Positions 12,813 to 15,175 of a stretch of 15,175 nucleotides of DNA are shown one piece after another. Within the stretch, counting starts at the first letter, position 1, and every line of letters starts with the position of its first letter. A program made the translations under genes and the position numbers. Under the pieces are notes generated by a model, which ran no database searches, was not told the origin of the DNA, and worked only from the letters and a program-made list of their open reading frames with translations. Source of the DNA: Anaerolineales bacterium. GTDB taxonomy: Bacteria > Chloroflexota > Anaerolineae > 4572-78 > J111. The DNA lies in assembly GCA_012032575.1 (NCBI GenBank), contig JAAUSP010000128.1:1-15175 (forward strand). Direction: 5' to 3'.

Positions 12813-13240
12813 CATTCCCCAGCCGTCAATTCCAGCCAGGCCCGATGATACCTCGCCAGCCTGTCCTTGTCTTTTTCGGTTAGCGTGTTGAGACGCTTCA
12901 AATCCATATTGTCTTCCAGGTCAGCCAATTTCACCCTACGGGCCAGCGGATGGCTGCCGGCCCGTTCGCAAAATTCCTCGTAGGATTCGCTCTCGCGGCG
13001 GGTCACGTGATCAACGGCGGTGACAATTTCCTCGGCAAAGCCCTCCTGCCGCAGCCGTTCAAAATTCCAGGCGGGATTATCCTCAACCACGTCGTGCAAA
13101 ACCGCCACCACCATTTCCGCTTCCGACTTCAAGCGGAGCATCATTCGCAGCGGATGCAAAATATAGGGCTGACCGTTTTTATCAGTCTGGCCCTGATGCG
13201 CCTGCACCGCAATAGCAATCGCCCGTTCTAAAGTGGACAT
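12812..13240 (-). CDS. Stand-alone RelA/SpoT-like HD hydrolase
   Basis: A 142-aa single-domain protein matching the hydrolase half of RelA/SpoT enzymes. AHQGQTDKNGQPYILHP corresponds to the family start and first metal His (His29), VAVLHDVVED is the HD motif (His49, Asp50) with the following ED, and VKLADLEDNMD provides the distal metal Asp (Asp107). RSH hydrolase domains use Mn2+ to remove pyrophosphate from (p)ppGpp. No synthetase or TGS/ACT domain is present, so it resembles small alarmone hydrolases (MESH1 type), although the real substrate may differ. AGGAGG lies 8 nt before the ATG. It is convergent with the kinase gene and divergent from the DUF2723 gene. Confidence 0.85.
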   Translation of the reverse strand: MSTLERAIAIAVQAHQGQTDKNGQPYILHPLRMMLRLKSEAEMVVAVLHDVVEDNPAWNFERLRQEGFAEEIVTAVDHVTRRESESYEEFCERAGSHPLARRVKLADLEDNMDLKRLNTLTEKDKDRLARYHRAWLELTAGE

Positions 13241-13331
13241 ATCAAAAACCCTCCTGCTGAATTCTTTTTAATCATCCTACCCGCTCCCCCTCAATTCGCC
13301 AATTCCGCCCCTTTCCTTTAAAATCTGCCCA

Positions 13332-14783
13332 ATGAACCGACAAACAATTCCCCTCACGTATCACGTATCACGTATCACGTATCACGTTTCTGGTCTTCTC
13401 TTCATCACAGTTTTTTTTATTGCCCTGACTCTCTACCTGCTTACCCTGGCCCCCGGCGTTGTCGGCGGCGATGCCGGCGAGTACCAATTCGCCGTGCCGC
13501 TACTGGGTATCCCCCACACCACCGGCTACCCGCTGTATATTTTGCTGGGCAAGCTGTGGACCTTGCTCATCCCCTTCGGCTCGCCCGCCTGGCGCATGAA
13601 TCTCTTCTCTGCTTTCAGTGGTAGCCTTGCCGCCGCCGTCACCGCTCTGATTGTCTATTTCCTCACGCCTCACGCCTCACGCCTCACGTATCACGTATCA
13701 TCCTTTCTCAGCGCCCTCCTCTCCGGCCTGACCCTCGCCTGTGGCTTAACCATGTGGCAGTGGAGCGTCATCGCCGGCGTCCGCTCAATGAACATCCTCT
13801 TCTTCGCCACCATCACTCTGGCCGCAATCTTCTGGAGTAAAAGAATGGAAGATTGGAAGCGTGGAAAATTGGCCTCCACCACCAACCAACCTTCGAGCCA
13901 AAGGCCCCCCATGGACAACCCTCCAACCTTCCAACCTTCCAACCTTCCAACCTTCAACCTTCAACCTCCCACCCCCTATCTCCTGGCCCTCCTCACCGGT
14001 CTCAGCCTGGCGCATCATCGGACCACCCTTTTTTATCTGCCTTCCATCGCGCTCTGGGTGCTGTGGCACGATCCGCACCTGCTTCGCCGCCCGCGCCGAC
14101 TGCTTTCCCTGGCGCTGCTGGGCCTGGCTCCCCTGCTTCTGTACCTTTTTATTTACATTCGCGGCGTCAATCAGCCGCCCTACAGCCACGAAATCATCAG
14201 CGATTGGTCAAGCTTCTGGTTTCTGGTCGGCTCCGGCGACTCTCAGGGCTTGTTCTTATCCATTGATCCGGCCTTTCTGCCGGCTCGCCTGGCTTTTATC
14301 TGGCAGGATGTGCTGGCTCAACTCTCCTGGCCCGGCGTAATTCTGGCCGCGCTCGGTGGGCTGTGGCTGCTGTGGCGACAGCCCCGCCACTTCCTCTTTC
14401 AAAGCCTGCTGATTGTGCTCTTATTACTCTTCACCCTCGATTTTGAAGTGGTCAACCTGGATGAAGCCCCCACCTGGTATCTGATGCCGGCTTATATGTT
14501 CTTTGCCGTGTGGGTCGGGCTGGGAGCCAACGCAATTTACGATTTCGCTTTACGCACCTTCGGCGGATTTACGATTTACGATTTACGATTAAAAAAAGTC
14601 AAAAGACGAAATAAATACAATTCACAATTCACAATTCACAATTCACAATTCACAATTCGACATTCTTTCTTCTCTCTTTGTCACGCAACTCCTCATCACT
14701 CTCCTCCTCCTCCTCCTCGCCTCCACGCTGGCCCGGCCGAATTGGCAGACGATCTATGCCGACTCGGTTGCGCCGCTGGATGA
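13332..14783 (+). CDS. DUF2723 / protein O-mannosyltransferase-like membrane protein, N-terminal part (frame broken by heptamer array)
   Basis: A multi-pass membrane protein. After the first helix (about 21-40) comes GGDAGEYQFAVPLLGIPHTTGYPLY, the DUF2723 signature loop with the acidic catalytic-type residue of GT-C glycosyltransferases, then about ten more hydrophobic helices to residue 405. The family is thought to transfer sugar from a polyprenyl donor at the membrane. Tandem 7-8 bp repeats encode odd insertions: TYHVSRITYHVS (9-20), TPHASRLTYHVS (about 111-122), PPTFQPSNLPTFNLQP (about 196-211), FTIYDLRL and NSQFTIHNSQFTI (412-442), all in predicted loops. From 14659 the frame gives non-membrane residues to a stop at 14783, while the natural continuation (a helix and an extracytoplasmic tail) is in the +1 frame. 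The protein encoded as it stands lacks its C-terminal domain. Confidence 0.85.
   Translation: MNRQTIPLTYHVSRITYHVSGLLFITVFFIALTLYLLTLAPGVVGGDAGEYQFAVPLLGIPHTTGYPLYILLGKLWTLLIPFGSPAWRMNLFSAFSGSLAAAVTALIVYFLTPHASRLTYHVSSFLSALLSGLTLACGLTMWQWSVIAGVRSMNILFFATITLAAIFWSKRMEDWKRGKLASTTNQPSSQRPPMDNPPTFQPSNLPTFNLQPPTPYLLALLTGLSLAHHRTTLFYLPSIALWVLWHDPHLLRRPRRLLSLALLGLAPLLLYLFIYIRGVNQPPYSHEIISDWSSFWFLVGSGDSQGLFLSIDPAFLPARLAFIWQDVLAQLSWPGVILAALGGLWLLWRQPRHFLFQSLLIVLLLLFTLDFEVVNLDEAPTWYLMPAYMFFAVWVGLGANAIYDFALRTFGGFTIYDLRLKKVKRRNKYNSQFTIHNSQFTIRHSFFSLCHATPHHSPPPPPRLHAGPAELADDLCRLGCAAG
13354..13387. repeat. TCACGTA heptamer array (4 copies and 6/7)
   Basis: Four exact TCACGTA units (13354-13381) and a partial one to 13387, beginning 22 bp after the DUF2723 start codon. 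Encodes LTYHVSRITYHVS. A unit gain or loss here would shift the frame close to the start. Confidence 0.9.
13663..13700. repeat. TCACGCC / TCACGTA heptamer array
   Basis: Three TCACGCC units (13663-13683) run directly into two TCACGTA units (13684-13697) and TCA. The second heptamer is the same as in the array at 13354. It encodes TPHASRLTYHVS between two membrane helices. Confidence 0.9.
13922..13967. repeat. TCCAACCT octamer and TCAACCT heptamer array
   Basis: Four TCCAACCT units (13922-13953) followed by two TCAACCT units (13954-13967). The mix of 8- and 7-bp units encodes a Pro/Asn/Phe-rich loop. A less regular GGAAGATTGGAAG stretch lies upstream at 13848-13860. Confidence 0.9.
14567..14590. 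repeat. ATTTACG heptamer array
   Basis: Three exact ATTTACG units (14567-14587) plus ATT; a degenerate copy lies at 14535. The same heptamer occurs in the intergenic region at 11002-11029. It encodes FTIYDLRL, after the last clear membrane helix of the 5' frame. Confidence 0.9.
14619..14658. repeat. AATTCAC heptamer array at the frame break
   Basis: Five exact AATTCAC units (14619-14653) plus AATTC. The DUF2723 coding frame switches here: upstream coding is in the frame of 13332, downstream coding in the +1 frame. Loss of one unit (or gain of two) would rejoin them. Confidence 0.9.
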
Positions 14784-15175
14784 GTGGCGGCAGCTTTTGC
14801 GCGGCGAACAGGCTCAACGCCTGGTCGAAAGCAGTCTGCCGCTGGTTGAACCCAATAGCATCATCTGGGGCGACTGGGAACAATACACTCCCTTCAAATA
14901 CTACCAGCTTATCAACGGCTGGCGCACCGATGTGACCGTCCGCAATTCGCTCGACCGCTGGCCCGAAAAGGTGATCGCTGCACGCGCCGCCGGTCAGCCT
15001 ATCTACTTTACCCGCAAACCCACCGATTTGCTCGGCACGCCCTATCTGACAATGGTCGGCCCCATGATCCATCTTCAGACCGCGCCCCAATTTGAAGCGC
15101 CGGCCAACCTCACCCCGGTTAATGCCAACTTCGAGGATGAACTGGAATTGTTGGCTATCGCACCCAATCTGGCCC
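14659..15175 (+). CDS. DUF2723-like membrane protein, C-terminal part in shifted frame (runs off the window)
   Basis: From 14659 this frame is open to the window end. It opens with a strongly hydrophobic helix (DILSSLFVTQLLITLLLLLLLA, split here as DILSSLFVTQ and LLITLLLLLLLA), followed by a soluble domain: LARPNWQTIYAD, then EPNSIIWGDWEQYTPFKYYQ and RAAGQPIYFTRKP. This is the usual extracytoplasmic tail after the last helix of DUF2723 proteins. There is no initiation codon or ribosome binding site at its beginning, so it is not a separate gene but the continuation of the one at 13332, displaced by the AATTCAC array. The stop lies beyond the window. Confidence 0.75.

Noticed and set aside
13354..13700. 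TCACGTA/TCACGCC arrays as a CRISPR-like structure
   Set aside because: The units are head-to-tail heptamers without spacers and no cas gene is nearby; this is a simple tandem repeat.

Overview
The window (15,175 bp, moderately GC-rich) is chromosomal DNA of a free-living aerobic bacterium. Gene content (B12-binding radical SAM protein, CarD-like regulator, glycine-rich RRM protein, DUF2723 membrane glycosyltransferase, cox subunits III/IV, type III polyketide synthase) together with heptanucleotide tandem repeats and GTAGGGGC-type intergenic elements suggests Chloroflexota, perhaps Anaerolineae-like. That placement is inference. I saw no phage genes, transposase, CRISPR array, tRNA or rRNA.

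Layout. (1) 1-3400, minus strand: a radical SAM gene whose last codons were replaced by a small MITE-like insertion, then a DEAD-box RNA helicase with a strong promoter and a terminator-like hairpin in its leader. (2) 3476-8556, plus strand: a regulatory block. It holds a NarL-type histidine kinase split by a one-base frameshift, its NarL/FixJ response regulator (ATGA overlap), a pentapeptide repeat protein, a stand-alone receiver protein, an RRM protein, a CarD-family regulator, a second and longer pentapeptide repeat protein, a protein made of five 20-residue repeats, and a small zinc-ribbon protein. A 20-bp bidirectional hairpin terminator closes the block. (3) 8853-9774, minus: cytochrome c oxidase subunits IV and III, without subunits I and II nearby. 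(4) 9951-12766, plus: type III polyketide synthase, Fur-family regulator, and a GAF/HisKA_2 sensor kinase with its own terminator. (5) 12812-13240, minus: a stand-alone RelA/SpoT-like HD hydrolase. (6) 13332-end, plus: a DUF2723 multi-pass membrane protein gene carrying several 7-8 bp tandem arrays. It changes frame at one heptamer array and runs off the window.

The most unusual features are: the heptamer arrays inside the membrane protein gene, where loss of one 7-bp unit would rejoin the two reading frames; the MITE that supplies the stop codon of the radical SAM gene; the candidate attenuator before the RNA helicase; and the regulatory block bracketed by two pentapeptide repeat paralogues with the same C-terminal cap, next to a 20-residue-repeat protein I cannot assign to a family.

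Several genes have a recognisable -10 element only 6-18 nt before the ATG and no Shine-Dalgarno sequence, suggesting that leaderless or near-leaderless mRNAs are common here.
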